From: Natronohydrobacter sp.
GTDB lineage: Bacteria > Pseudomonadota > Alphaproteobacteria > Rhodobacterales > Rhodobacteraceae
Assembly: GCA_007123015.1 (NCBI GenBank)
Contig: SKSL01000239.1
Span: 1-10,629 of the forward strand
Direction of reading: 5' to 3'
DNA: 10,629 nt
The position numbers and the translations under genes are program-made. A model generated the notes under the pieces. The model worked only from the letters and a program-made list of their open reading frames with translations. It did no database searches and was not told where the DNA came from. Positions 1 through 7,108 of the stretch are shown here, in pieces (position 1 is the first letter of the stretch; each line of letters begins with the position of its first letter).

Positions 1-54
1 CATGGCTTGCCAGAGCCGCATGGATTGACGGCTTGAAAACGACAGCTGGAAACA

Positions 55-93
55 AACAGCCCCCATCACCACTATGGGGGCTGTTCCCTTTTT
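55..93. terminator. Stem-loop terminator after cysNC, possibly bidirectional
   Basis: A perfect 12-bp inverted repeat has arms AACAGCCCCCAT (55-66) and ATGGGGGCTGTT (74-85) around a 7-base loop. It begins 6 bases beyond the TAA stop of cysNC, so it fits a factor-independent terminator for the minus-strand cysD-cysNC operon. Read leftward, the stem is followed only by a broken T tract (TGTTTCC). Read rightward, it is followed by CCCTTTTT, a better T run that overlaps the cysNC stop codon. It may therefore also stop transcription entering from the left. The structure is seen directly; the function is inferred. Confidence 0.75.
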
Positions 94-1990
94 ACGGGAT
101 CAGTTTGGCGATGATCAGCTCTGCCGCCTCTTCAGCCGTCATCTGCGTGGTGTCAATGCGGATCTGCGGGGCGTCTGGGGCTTCATAAGGCGAATCGATC
201 CCGGTGAAATTCTTCAACGCCCCCGCGCGCGCTTTCGCGTAAAGCCCTTTCACATCCCGCCTCTCGGCTTCTTCCAAGGGCGTGTCGATGAAGATCTCGA
301 CAAACTCGCCCGGATGCATCATCGACCGGACCATTTCGCGTTCAGAACGGAAGGGCGAGATGAAGGCCGTGATCACGATCAACCCGGCATCGGTCATCAG
401 TTTGGCCACTTCGCCCACGCGGCGAATATTCTCGACCCGGTCCGCATCGGTGAAGCCCAGATCCTTGTTCAACCCGTGGCGCACATTGTCGCCATCCAGC
501 AGAAAAGTATGCCGGTTCATCCGCGCGAGCTTCTTTTCGACCAGATTGGCGATGGTCGATTTACCCGATCCGGAAAGCCCGGTCATCCACAGCACTTTTG
601 GCGTCTGGTGCTTCATGCGGGCGTGATGCTCGCGCGAGATATCGGTCGCCTGCCAATGAATATTTGACGCGCGGCGCAGCGCGAAATGGATCAGGCCCGC
701 CCCGACTGTGCGGTTGGTCATCTTGTCGATCAGGATGAAGCCCCCCAGATCGCGGTTTTCTTCGTAAGGGGCGAAGGGGATGTCGCGATCTGTGGTGATA
801 TTGGCCACACCAATCGCGTTCAGATCAAGCGTCTTGGCGGCCAGATGCTCCATCGTGTTCACATTGACCTGATATTTTGGGGCGGCGACTGTCGCACTGA
901 CTGTCTGCGGCCCCAGCTTCAGCCAATAGGTGCGGCCCGGGATCAGATCCTCTTCGTCCATCCAGATCACTGTCGCCTCGAACTGGTCCGCGACTTCGAC
1001 CGGGCTTTTCGCTTCAGTCACAACCTGCCCACGCGAACAATCAATCTCATCTGCGAAACACAGCGTGACCGCCTGCCCGGCCACAGCCATATCCAGATCG
1101 CCCGCCATCGTGACAATGCGCGCCACGCGCGAGGTCTTGCCCGAGGGCAGCACGCGGATCTCATCGCCGACCGACACATGGCCCGCAGCAATCGTACCCG
1201 CAAACCCCCGGAAATCGAGATTGGGCCGGTTCACCCATTGCACCTGCATGCGAAACGGCTTGTGCTGGTCCTGCGTCTGGTCCAGCTCGACTGTTTCCAG
1301 ATGCTCCATCAGGATCGGACCATCATACCACGGGGTGTTGGCACTGCGGCTGGTGATATTGTCACCCGCAAGGCCCGAAATCGGGATCGGGGTGAAATCG
1401 ACAATGCCGATACTTTCGGCAAAGGCGCGGTAGTCAGCGACAATCCGATCATAGGCCGCCGGGTCATAACCGATCAGATCCATCTTGTTCACAGCAAGAA
1501 CCAGATGCCGGATACCGACCAGATGCGCCAGATAGCTATGCCGCCGCGTCTGGGTCAGCACGCCCTTGCGCGCATCGATCAGGATCACGGCCAGATCGGC
1601 GGTCGAGGCACCCGTGACCATATTGCGTGTATATTGCTCATGCCCCGGCGTGTCGGCCACGATGAATTTGCGCTTTTCCGTGGCGAAGAACCGGTAGGCC
1701 ACATCAATGGTGATCCCCTGCTCGCGCTCGGCGGCCAGACCATCGACCAGCAGGGCAAAATCGATATTTTTGCCCTGCGTGCCGACACGCTTCGAATCTG
1801 CTTCAAGCGTGGCCAGCTGATCCTCGAAGATCATCTTGCTGTCATAGAGAAGCCGGCCGATCAGGGTCGATTTGCCATCATCCACGGACCCGCAAGTGAT
1901 GAAACGCAGCATGGTCTTGTGCTGATGCAGGTCCAGATAAGCGTCGATATCCTCGGCGATCAACGCGTCGGTTCTGTAAATCTCGTTCAT
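92..1990 (-). CDS. cysNC: Bifunctional sulfate adenylyltransferase subunit 1 / adenylylsulfate kinase (CysN-CysC fusion)
   Basis: This 632-residue fusion protein supplies the GTPase subunit of ATP sulfurylase and APS kinase, making APS and then PAPS from sulfate in the cytoplasm. The N-terminal two thirds is an EF-Tu-like GTPase: G1 loop GSVDDGKS at 34-41, DTPGHEQY at 113-120, NKMD at 168-171, then beta-barrel domains to about residue 450. The C-terminal APS kinase domain starts near 463. It has the P-loop GLSGSGKST (471-479), DGDNVRHGL (499-507), the ISPFR serine segment (544-548), FIDTPLE (568-574) and GLYAKAR (582-588). All key motifs of both domains appear intact, and the length is usual for CysNC/NodQ fusions. 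The start ATG overlaps the cysD stop as TGATG, with GGAAGG about 9 bases upstream inside cysD, so translation is probably coupled. No separate cysC, and no PAPS or sulfite reductase gene, lies in the window. Confidence 0.97.
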   Translation of the reverse strand: MNEIYRTDALIAEDIDAYLDLHQHKTMLRFITCGSVDDGKSTLIGRLLYDSKMIFEDQLATLEADSKRVGTQGKNIDFALLVDGLAAEREQGITIDVAYRFFATEKRKFIVADTPGHEQYTRNMVTGASTADLAVILIDARKGVLTQTRRHSYLAHLVGIRHLVLAVNKMDLIGYDPAAYDRIVADYRAFAESIGIVDFTPIPISGLAGDNITSRSANTPWYDGPILMEHLETVELDQTQDQHKPFRMQVQWVNRPNLDFRGFAGTIAAGHVSVGDEIRVLPSGKTSRVARIVTMAGDLDMAVAGQAVTLCFADEIDCSRGQVVTEAKSPVEVADQFEATVIWMDEEDLIPGRTYWLKLGPQTVSATVAAPKYQVNVNTMEHLAAKTLDLNAIGVANITTDRDIPFAPYEENRDLGGFILIDKMTNRTVGAGLIHFALRRASNIHWQATDISREHHARMKHQTPKVLWMTGLSGSGKSTIANLVEKKLARMNRHTFLLDGDNVRHGLNKDLGFTDADRVENIRRVGEVAKLMTDAGLIVITAFISPFRSEREMVRSMMHPGEFVEIFIDTPLEEAERRDVKGLYAKARAGALKNFTGIDSPYEAPDAPQIRIDTTQMTAEEAAELIIAKLIP

Positions 1991-2892
1991 CAGAAATAGC
2001 CTTCCTGTTTCTTCTTCTCCATGGACGCGGCCTGATCATGGTCAATCGCGCGGCCCTGCCGTTCAGAGGTCGTGGTCAGCAGCATCTCCTGAATGATCTC
2101 TGGCAGCGTGGTCGCGCAGCTTTCCACAGCGCCAGTCAGCGGGTAGCAGCCCAATGTCCGAAAACGGATCGACCGCATGACCGGCGCCTCGCCATTCAGC
2201 GGGAAACGGTCATCATCGACCATCAGCATAAGCCCGTCGCGGATCACAGTCGGACGCTCGGCCGCGTAATAGAGTGGCACAATCTCGATGTTTTCCAGAT
2301 GGATATATTGCCAGATGTCCAACTCGGTCCAGTTTGACAGCGGAAAGACCCGCATCGATTCCCCCTTGGCCTTGCGGGCGTTATAAACCCGCCACAGCTC
2401 GGGGCGCTGGTTCTTCGGGTCCCAGCGATGGCTGGCCGTGCGGAAACTGAAAATCCTCTCCTTGGCGCGGCTTTTCTCTTCATCGCGCCGCGCACCACCG
2501 AAAGCCGCGTCGAAGCCATGCAGATCGAGCGCCTGTTTCAGCCCTTCGGTTTTCCACATATCCGTATGCAGCCCACCATGGTCAAACGGGTTGATCCCCT
2601 GGCGCACTGCATCCGGGTTCTGGTGGACCAGAAGCTGCATCCCCGCCTTGCGTGCGGCGCGGTCGCGCAGCGCATACATGTCGCGGAATTTCCAGGTCGT
2701 ATCGACATGCAGCAGCGGAAAGGGCGGCGGGCTGGGGTAAAAGGCCTTTTCCGCCAGATGCAGCATCACAGCGCTGTCCTTGCCGACAGAATATAGCATC
2801 ACGGGCTTCTCGGCCTCGGCGACGACTTCGCGCATGATATGGATGGCCTCGGCTTCGAGACGCTGCAAATGGGTCAGCGAACGGAGTGACAT
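1990..2892 (-). CDS. cysD: Sulfate adenylyltransferase subunit 2 (CysD)
   Basis: This 300-residue protein is the catalytic small subunit of the heterodimeric ATP sulfurylase. It adenylates sulfate with ATP to give APS, driven by GTP hydrolysis in the CysN partner. It belongs to the PAPS-reductase-like ATP pyrophosphatase fold: the PP-loop SVGKDSAVMLHL begins at residue 35, and the family block FGGARRDEEKSRAKERI covers 131-147. The segment LTHLQRLEAEAIHIMREV near the N-terminus is typical of CysD, which supports the ATG at 2890-2892. A GAAGGA-like ribosome site lies roughly 12 bases upstream, a slightly long spacing. The length matches the family (about 300). It is the first gene of the cysD-cysNC operon and is divergent from the LuxR-type regulator, with 98 bases between the two starts. 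Confidence 0.97.
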   Translation of the reverse strand: MSLRSLTHLQRLEAEAIHIMREVVAEAEKPVMLYSVGKDSAVMLHLAEKAFYPSPPPFPLLHVDTTWKFRDMYALRDRAARKAGMQLLVHQNPDAVRQGINPFDHGGLHTDMWKTEGLKQALDLHGFDAAFGGARRDEEKSRAKERIFSFRTASHRWDPKNQRPELWRVYNARKAKGESMRVFPLSNWTELDIWQYIHLENIEIVPLYYAAERPTVIRDGLMLMVDDDRFPLNGEAPVMRSIRFRTLGCYPLTGAVESCATTLPEIIQEMLLTTTSERQGRAIDHDQAASMEKKKQEGYF

Positions 2893-2990
2893 GGGCAGAG
2901 GGGTTCCTTCAGACAGAAATGCGTTTGCGCGGTCCTACTCTTGCATTGCCAAGCACACACCCCCCATATGGGAGGTGTGAGATATGACCC
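2893..2990. promoter_or_regulatory. Divergent promoter region between cysD and the LuxR-type regulator
   Basis: These 98 bases must hold the start signals for cysD (leftward) and the regulator (rightward), because both genes begin here and no other gene intervenes. I could not pick convincing -35/-10 pairs on either strand. On the plus strand TTGCAT (2941-2946) is followed after 18 bases by CATATG (2965-2970), which is a poor -10 match, so I do not claim that promoter. The one clear signal is the palindrome at 2956-2979. Confidence 0.6.
2956..2979. promoter_or_regulatory. 24-bp near-perfect palindrome, candidate operator
   Basis: The two 12-base half-sites CACACCCCCCAT and ATGGGAGGTGTG match in 11 of 12 pairs (mismatch 2962/2973) around a CATATG centre with no spacer. 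The even, spacer-free symmetry suits a dimeric helix-turn-helix protein. Its right arm includes GGAGG (2971-2975), the only ribosome-site-like sequence before the regulator, whose ATG is at 2991. A protein bound here could block both initiation of the regulator and the cysD promoter. Autoregulation by the adjacent LuxR-type protein is an inference from position alone. Confidence 0.6.
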
Positions 2991-3899
2991 ATGCTGAATG
3001 TGCAAGACTCCGTTGTTCTGGAAGCGATGTTTCAGGCGGCCTCTGCCGGGGGGGCGTGGCCGCAGATGCTGGCTGCGCTTGCGGATTATCTGCACGCTGA
3101 TACAGGTCAGCTGTTCACAAGTCAGGGCGCGTGGGACAGCACTGGACCGGTTGCAGAGCCTACGCCCGAAATGTTGACAGGATTGCGCACGGGCCGGGTC
3201 TATACGGGGGAAGAGTTGCAAGCCCGCGCGCTCACGGGCCATCTGATCGCGGGTTTTTCCGACATGCGCGCGCTCGGGCTGCGCCTGCCGACCGAGATTG
3301 CGTGGATCCTCGCGCTGCGCAAGCGCGGCACATTCCGGGCAGTGGACAGCGCCGCCTTGTCTGCCTTTGGGCCGCATCTGCTGCAGGCCCTGTCACTGGC
3401 CCGACAGATCAGGACCAGCGCCACGCGCAGTCAGCACGCAGATGACCTGTTGCGGCGGCTGGGTTTGGGGCGGCTGGAATTCGACCCGCTGGGACGCTGC
3501 ATCGCGCAGGATACCACAGCACGCGATTTGCTCGCCCGCGCGGACATGACGCCTGCGCAGTTGTCGCACAGCAGCGCGGGCCTGCATCAGCTGACCGAGA
3601 CACTGGAATGTCACACCCGCCTTTTGCCCGATGGGGGGCGCGAGATCGTCTTGCGGGCAACTGACCTGCCCCTGCCCGCCCCTGCGGTGATCGCACAGGC
3701 GCTTGGGCTGACCCTCGCCGAAGCGCGGCTTGCGCGCGCTTTGGGCCATGGGGCGCGGCTGTCAGAAGCAGCCCAGACGCTTGGGATCACTGTCGAGACG
3801 GCACGCTTCTATTCAAAGCAGATTTTTGCCAAGACCGGCCTGCGGGGTCAGGCTGATCTGATGCGCAGGCTCTGGTCCGGTCTGCTGGCGCTGCGCTGA
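2991..3899 (+). CDS. LuxR/GerE-family helix-turn-helix transcriptional regulator
   Basis: This 302-residue DNA-binding regulator has an unknown signal. The C-terminal region (about 238-294) is a GerE-type helix-turn-helix: LTLAEARLARAL (240-251), then the turn and recognition helix in LGITVETARFYSKQIFAKTG, which ends near 283. Residues about 155-183 (GLGRLEFDPLGRCIAQ...ARDLL) look like the PAS-type segment common in this kind of regulator. The first 150 residues have no domain I can name, no membrane segment, and no clear autoinducer-binding pattern, so quorum sensing should not be assumed. ATG 2991 is the first start after an in-frame stop at 2985-2987. GGAGG lies 15 bases upstream, which is long; it is better spaced for ATG 2984, but that is in a different frame. 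The gene is divergent from cysD, so control of sulfate activation is plausible but unproven. Confidence 0.85.
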   Translation: MLNVQDSVVLEAMFQAASAGGAWPQMLAALADYLHADTGQLFTSQGAWDSTGPVAEPTPEMLTGLRTGRVYTGEELQARALTGHLIAGFSDMRALGLRLPTEIAWILALRKRGTFRAVDSAALSAFGPHLLQALSLARQIRTSATRSQHADDLLRRLGLGRLEFDPLGRCIAQDTTARDLLARADMTPAQLSHSSAGLHQLTETLECHTRLLPDGGREIVLRATDLPLPAPAVIAQALGLTLAEARLARALGHGARLSEAAQTLGITVETARFYSKQIFAKTGLRGQADLMRRLWSGLLALR

Positions 3900-3917
3900 T
3901 CGGGTTCGGTTCCCCAG

Positions 3918-4087
3918 GTTGCGCAGCGGAATGTCGAAATCAGGTCCCACCAATTCGACCCGGCAAATTCGAAGCCCGGCGAAACGGTGCAGCCGACCAG
4001 CGTCCAGTTCCCCAGTGCTCACGCAGGTTGCCAATAGCCCTGTGGCACAATGCCCCGAAGCTCCGGCCCGACCGCGAAACTCTGCCA
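3918..4087 (-). pseudogene. Remnant of a DUF985-type cupin protein (C-terminal part)
   Basis: Minus-strand translation gives ELRGIVPQGYWQPA, an in-frame TGA (4019-4021), then ALGNWTLVGCTVSPGFEFAG. After a one-base frameshift near 3957-3962 it continues FELVGPDFDIPL. Reassembled, this matches the conserved C-terminal block of DUF985 (cupin-5) proteins, which read roughly VPAGxWQAARxLGDWTLVGCTVxPGFxFxxFEL. Only about 55-60 residues are recognisable. The N-terminal half of the family is missing, because the kinase gene ends at 4122 just upstream, and no clear original stop remains. With at least two lesions plus truncation, this is a decayed gene rather than a sequencing slip. The boundaries are approximate. 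It lies between the convergent ends of the regulator and the polyol operon. Confidence 0.7.
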
Positions 4088-4121
4088 GAGGAGATGGCGG
4101 CCTGAATTGACAGACCGAGAT

Positions 4122-4757
4122 CTATTCTGAAAACACCATGTCCGCATTGAGGCGTGCTGCGATTATCCGACGCGCATTGGTCACATCATTGCCTTCGGCC
4201 CGTGTTCGGGCAGCTTCGGGATCATGCCCATGCCCGATCCACCGCGCGATGCAGCGCTGCAAGGTCGTCTCTTCTGCTATATCCAGCCAGATCGAAAAAT
4301 CCCAAGATGAGGCCAGATCCGACCACGGTTTTTCATCAAAATGCAGACAATTTCCTTCGATGATGACCATTTCACAATCACGTGAAATAGCACCAGCCGC
4401 TGCAATTCACAGATCATGCTCACGGTCGAACAGGGGATAGAACAGCTCTGCTTGCGTCCGCAACCGCTGCACCAGGGCGATGAAACCTGCCACATAGAAC
4501 GTCTCTAAGGCACCCTTGCGCGCCCGAAGGCCGCGCGCGTCAAGCAGACGATTATCCAGGTGAAAACCATCCATTGGCACCAGTTCCGCGCGCACCCCGT
4601 TTCGGCGCAGCTCATCGCGCAGGGCGGCACCAAGGACGGATTTTCCACTGGCAGGCGCGCCTGCTATGGCAATCAGTTTGCGATCTGCACCCTGCAGGGC
4701 AAGCAGCCGCTTCAGCAACTCTTGCAGTGCAGCATCGAAGGGTCTGGCAGCGCTCAA
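4122..4757 (-). pseudogene. Small P-loop sugar/nucleoside-type kinase (FrcK/uridine-kinase-like), interrupted by an in-frame TGA
   Basis: One reading frame encodes a kinase of the uridine kinase/phosphoribulokinase-like P-loop group. It shows GAPASGKS (33-40), MDGFHLDN (62-69), RKGALETF (80-87) and YPLFDRE (107-113). Past codon 117 (TGA, 4407-4409) the same frame continues with VIIEGN, FSIWLDI and ARTRAEGNDVTNARRI to a TAG at 4122. Without the TGA it would be 211 residues, close to family length. I chose TTG 4757 as the start: it has GGAG 7 bases upstream and falls where the family begins. GTG 4835 would add 26 residues that do not look like part of the family. As last gene of a sorbitol/mannitol operon, its likely substrate was fructose, as proposed for FrcK-type kinases; this is inference. 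The fragments separate the P-loop from the C-terminal half, so neither should work alone. Confidence 0.8.
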
Positions 4758-4859
4758 AGCCGGTCTCCATACAGGATATGAACTTGGTGAAGGCCTGTCG
4801 TCAGCCTTCCGTGCCCGGCGGCCATGTCGCGCCACCAGTCTTTATCCGGTAGCGTGAAA

Positions 4860-6347
4860 TCATTCGCATGGCAGCCCTGAATACATCCGGATGACATGAT
4901 TGGCCCCCTGTGATGCCAGCAATGCGTACCAGCGACAGAACGCCCCTGAAAATTGCGGTGCATCCTTGACCTCGTGATAGATCGGCACGTTCTCCAGCCA
5001 TGCTGCCGGGTCGGTCTGCGCGGCCATTGCTGCCTTTTGCAGGGCGGGCCAGAGCGGATCATTGGCCTCAACCCCCGTGCCATCTTCGCGCTGGCCCAGA
5101 CAATAGCGCGCCCAAAGCGCCGAGACGAGCGCCAGCCCTTCCACCGGGGCACCCCTTGCAAGCCCGTCTTTGATCGAGGGTACAAGGAACCCGGCATGGC
5201 GGCTGGAACCGTCAAAGGCCACACGCCGGGTGGTGTCACGGATTTCGGGGTTGGCGAAACGCGCGTCAATCAAATCGATGTAATCAAGCGCCGACATAGC
5301 TGGCACAGCAGGCACATGCGGTGCGATCTCTGTACTGGCGATCTTGCGGAACATGGCCCGGATGCCTTCATGCGCCATGCAAGCGGCAATCGTATCCAGT
5401 GACAGTAATTCGCCCGCACCGCAGATCATCTGATGGCCACCATTCAGGATGCGGATTTTCATGGTTTCATAGGTATGAACATCAGCGGTAAACACAGCGC
5501 CCACCTGTTCCCAGTCGGGCCGACCGGCGCAGAAATCATCCTCGATCACCCATTGGCGGTATTTTTCATGCGTCACAGGTGCCGCATCGGCTATCCCTAA
5601 GCTGCGGACCAGCGCGATTTCGCGCGCGCCAGTGGCGGGGACGATGCAATCCACCATGCTGTTGGGGAAACTGCACGCAGCCTCGATCCAGTCGGCAAGG
5701 CCCGGATCCGAGAGGCGCGCAAGCCCTGTCACTGTGCGGCGCAGGATGTCGCCATTGCCCTGCAAATTGTCGCAGGACAAGCAGGTGAATGGTCCCCTGC
5801 CCTGCGCGCGCCGCAGGTGCAGCGCCGCGACCATCGCGCCAAAGGCCGTGCGTGGGGTTTCAGGGCGCTCAGCGTCATTGCGGATATCATCATGGTGCAG
5901 GTCAAGGTCACCGGTTTCGGGATTCAGGTAATAGCCGCCCTCAGTCACGGTCAACGATACGATGCGGATATCGGCCTGTGCCATCCGCGCGATCAGCGCG
6001 GCATTATCCTCCTCTACGACGAGAAAATCTACCATTGCGCCCGTCACTTCGGCCGATTTTCCGGCGGGATCAAGCTCGATCAGCGTGGTCAGGCAATCCT
6101 GCGCCAGCAGCCTGTCCCGCATCGCGCTGTCGCCTGGGCGGACCCCGGCGCCGATGATTGCCCAATCCTGCGCCAGCCCCATCTGCATCAGTCGATGGGT
6201 ATACCAAGCCTGATGCGCCCTATGAAAATTGCCAAGGCCGATATGCACGATGCCAGCGCGCAAAGCGCCGCGATCATAGCACGGCACAGCCACCGAGGCC
6301 GGGATCTGCCCCAAGGCCTTTTGGGATAGCGAGATCAACTCATCCAT
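4860..6347 (-). CDS. mtlK: Mannitol 2-dehydrogenase (polyol-specific long-chain dehydrogenase)
   Basis: This cytoplasmic NAD-dependent enzyme of 495 residues oxidises D-mannitol (and often related polyols) to D-fructose. The N-terminal nucleotide-binding start GIVHIGLGNFHRAHQAWY spans 32-49. TVTEGGYY (133-140) and SCDNLQGNG (191-199) are family blocks. The catalytic pattern of polyol-specific long-chain dehydrogenases, K-x4-N-x2-H, is at K297, N302 and H305 in MKIRILNGGHQ. The length is normal for the family (about 480-500). The ATG at 6345-6347 lies inside the end of smoS, giving a 13-base overlap, so translation is probably coupled; the ribosome site is weak. Together with smoS it converges imported polyols on fructose. 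Exact substrate preference (mannitol, arabitol, sorbitol) cannot be read from sequence alone. Confidence 0.94.
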   Translation of the reverse strand: MDELISLSQKALGQIPASVAVPCYDRGALRAGIVHIGLGNFHRAHQAWYTHRLMQMGLAQDWAIIGAGVRPGDSAMRDRLLAQDCLTTLIELDPAGKSAEVTGAMVDFLVVEEDNAALIARMAQADIRIVSLTVTEGGYYLNPETGDLDLHHDDIRNDAERPETPRTAFGAMVAALHLRRAQGRGPFTCLSCDNLQGNGDILRRTVTGLARLSDPGLADWIEAACSFPNSMVDCIVPATGAREIALVRSLGIADAAPVTHEKYRQWVIEDDFCAGRPDWEQVGAVFTADVHTYETMKIRILNGGHQMICGAGELLSLDTIAACMAHEGIRAMFRKIASTEIAPHVPAVPAMSALDYIDLIDARFANPEIRDTTRRVAFDGSSRHAGFLVPSIKDGLARGAPVEGLALVSALWARYCLGQREDGTGVEANDPLWPALQKAAMAAQTDPAAWLENVPIYHEVKDAPQFSGAFCRWYALLASQGANHVIRMYSGLPCE

Positions 6348-7108
6348 TGGCCGCCATCTACATTATAGGTCTGCGCGACGATGTAGTCGGCCTCGGACGA
6401 GGCGAGGAAGACCGCCATCCCGGTCAGATCACTGGCCTGGCCCATGCGCCCGAACGGCACGCCCGCACCCACTTCGCGCTTCTTCTGGCCGGATTCCTTG
6501 CCTTCATATCTTGCAAAGAAGGCATCCACCCCGTCCCAATGTTCGCCATCCACCACACCCGGCGCGATGGCGTTCACGTTGATGCCATGCCGGATCAGGT
6601 CCAGACCCGCCGATTGGGTCAGGCTGATGATCGCGGCCTTGGACGCGCAATAGACCGCCACCAAACCCTCGCCCCGCCGCCCGGCCTGGCTGGCCATGTT
6701 GATGATCTTGCCGCCAGCCCCGCGTTCGATCATGTGCCGCGCCACGGCCTGCATCGTGAACAACGCCCCCGCGACATTGATCTCGAAACAGCGCGCGTAA
6801 TCGGCGCGCGTGATCTCGACAATCGGGGCGGCGGTGAAGATCGCGGCATTGTTGATCAGAATGTCAATCGGGCCGAAATGCGCCGCGCTGGCCACCACGG
6901 CCGCGTCGATGCTGTCTTGGCGGGTCACATCCATTTCCACGGCGAAGGCGGCGTCCCCCAGCGCGGTCGCTTCACTGCGCGCGCGCGCAATGTCGATATC
7001 GCCCAGCACCACTCGCGCTCCTTCGCGGATATAGGCCTTGGCAAAGGCCAGTCCGATACCGCGCGCAGCCCCGGTGATCAGGGCGGTCTTTCCGTCCAGA
7101 CGTTTCAT
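6335..7108 (-). CDS. smoS: Sorbitol dehydrogenase, short-chain dehydrogenase family
   Basis: This 257-residue NAD-dependent SDR probably oxidises sorbitol (D-glucitol) to D-fructose, and may act on galactitol. The cofactor loop TGAARGIG is at 12-19. Acidic D37 in LGDID after the second strand favours NAD over NADP. NNAA is at 86-89, N111 in NVAG, catalytic S140, and Y153-x3-K157 in YCASKAA. The C-terminus YNVDGGQWMS is characteristic of the SmoS/sorbitol dehydrogenase subgroup. The start overlaps the smoK stop as ATGA (7105-7108), with AAGGGA about 11 bases upstream. The length and all catalytic residues are normal. The position between the transporter ATPase and mtlK is the same as in the Rhodobacter smo operon, which supports the substrate assignment over a generic SDR. 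Confidence 0.92.
   Translation of the reverse strand: MKRLDGKTALITGAARGIGLAFAKAYIREGARVVLGDIDIARARSEATALGDAAFAVEMDVTRQDSIDAAVVASAAHFGPIDILINNAAIFTAAPIVEITRADYARCFEINVAGALFTMQAVARHMIERGAGGKIINMASQAGRRGEGLVAVYCASKAAIISLTQSAGLDLIRHGINVNAIAPGVVDGEHWDGVDAFFARYEGKESGQKKREVGAGVPFGRMGQASDLTGMAVFLASSEADYIVAQTYNVDGGQWMS

Noticed and set aside
686..1999. Long plus-strand open frame (437 codons) opposite cysNC
   Set aside because: It is antisense to a gene with full GTPase and APS kinase motifs. Long shadow frames are expected from GC-rich third positions, and its translation shows no family motif.
2941..2970. Sigma-70-type promoter TTGCAT/CATATG for the regulator
   Set aside because: The -10 match is only about half of the consensus and it falls inside the palindrome, so it is not supportable as a promoter call.
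55..2979. Shared CCCCCAT/ATGGGGG-like arms in the hairpin at 55-85 and the palindrome at 2956-2979, as a repeated regulatory element
   Set aside because: The resemblance is short and GC-rich. One has a 7-base loop after a gene end and the other is spacer-free in a promoter region, so chance is the simpler explanation.
2874..3377. Minus-strand open frame running through the regulator and the divergent promoter region
   Set aside because: It overlaps the palindrome and the N-terminal half of the regulator, and it shows no protein motif. The regulator on the other strand has a clear helix-turn-helix.
4407..4409. In-frame TGA in the kinase as selenocysteine or programmed readthrough
   Set aside because: No strong stem-loop is apparent just downstream, this kinase family is not known to use selenocysteine, and a decayed neighbour makes a simple nonsense mutation more likely.
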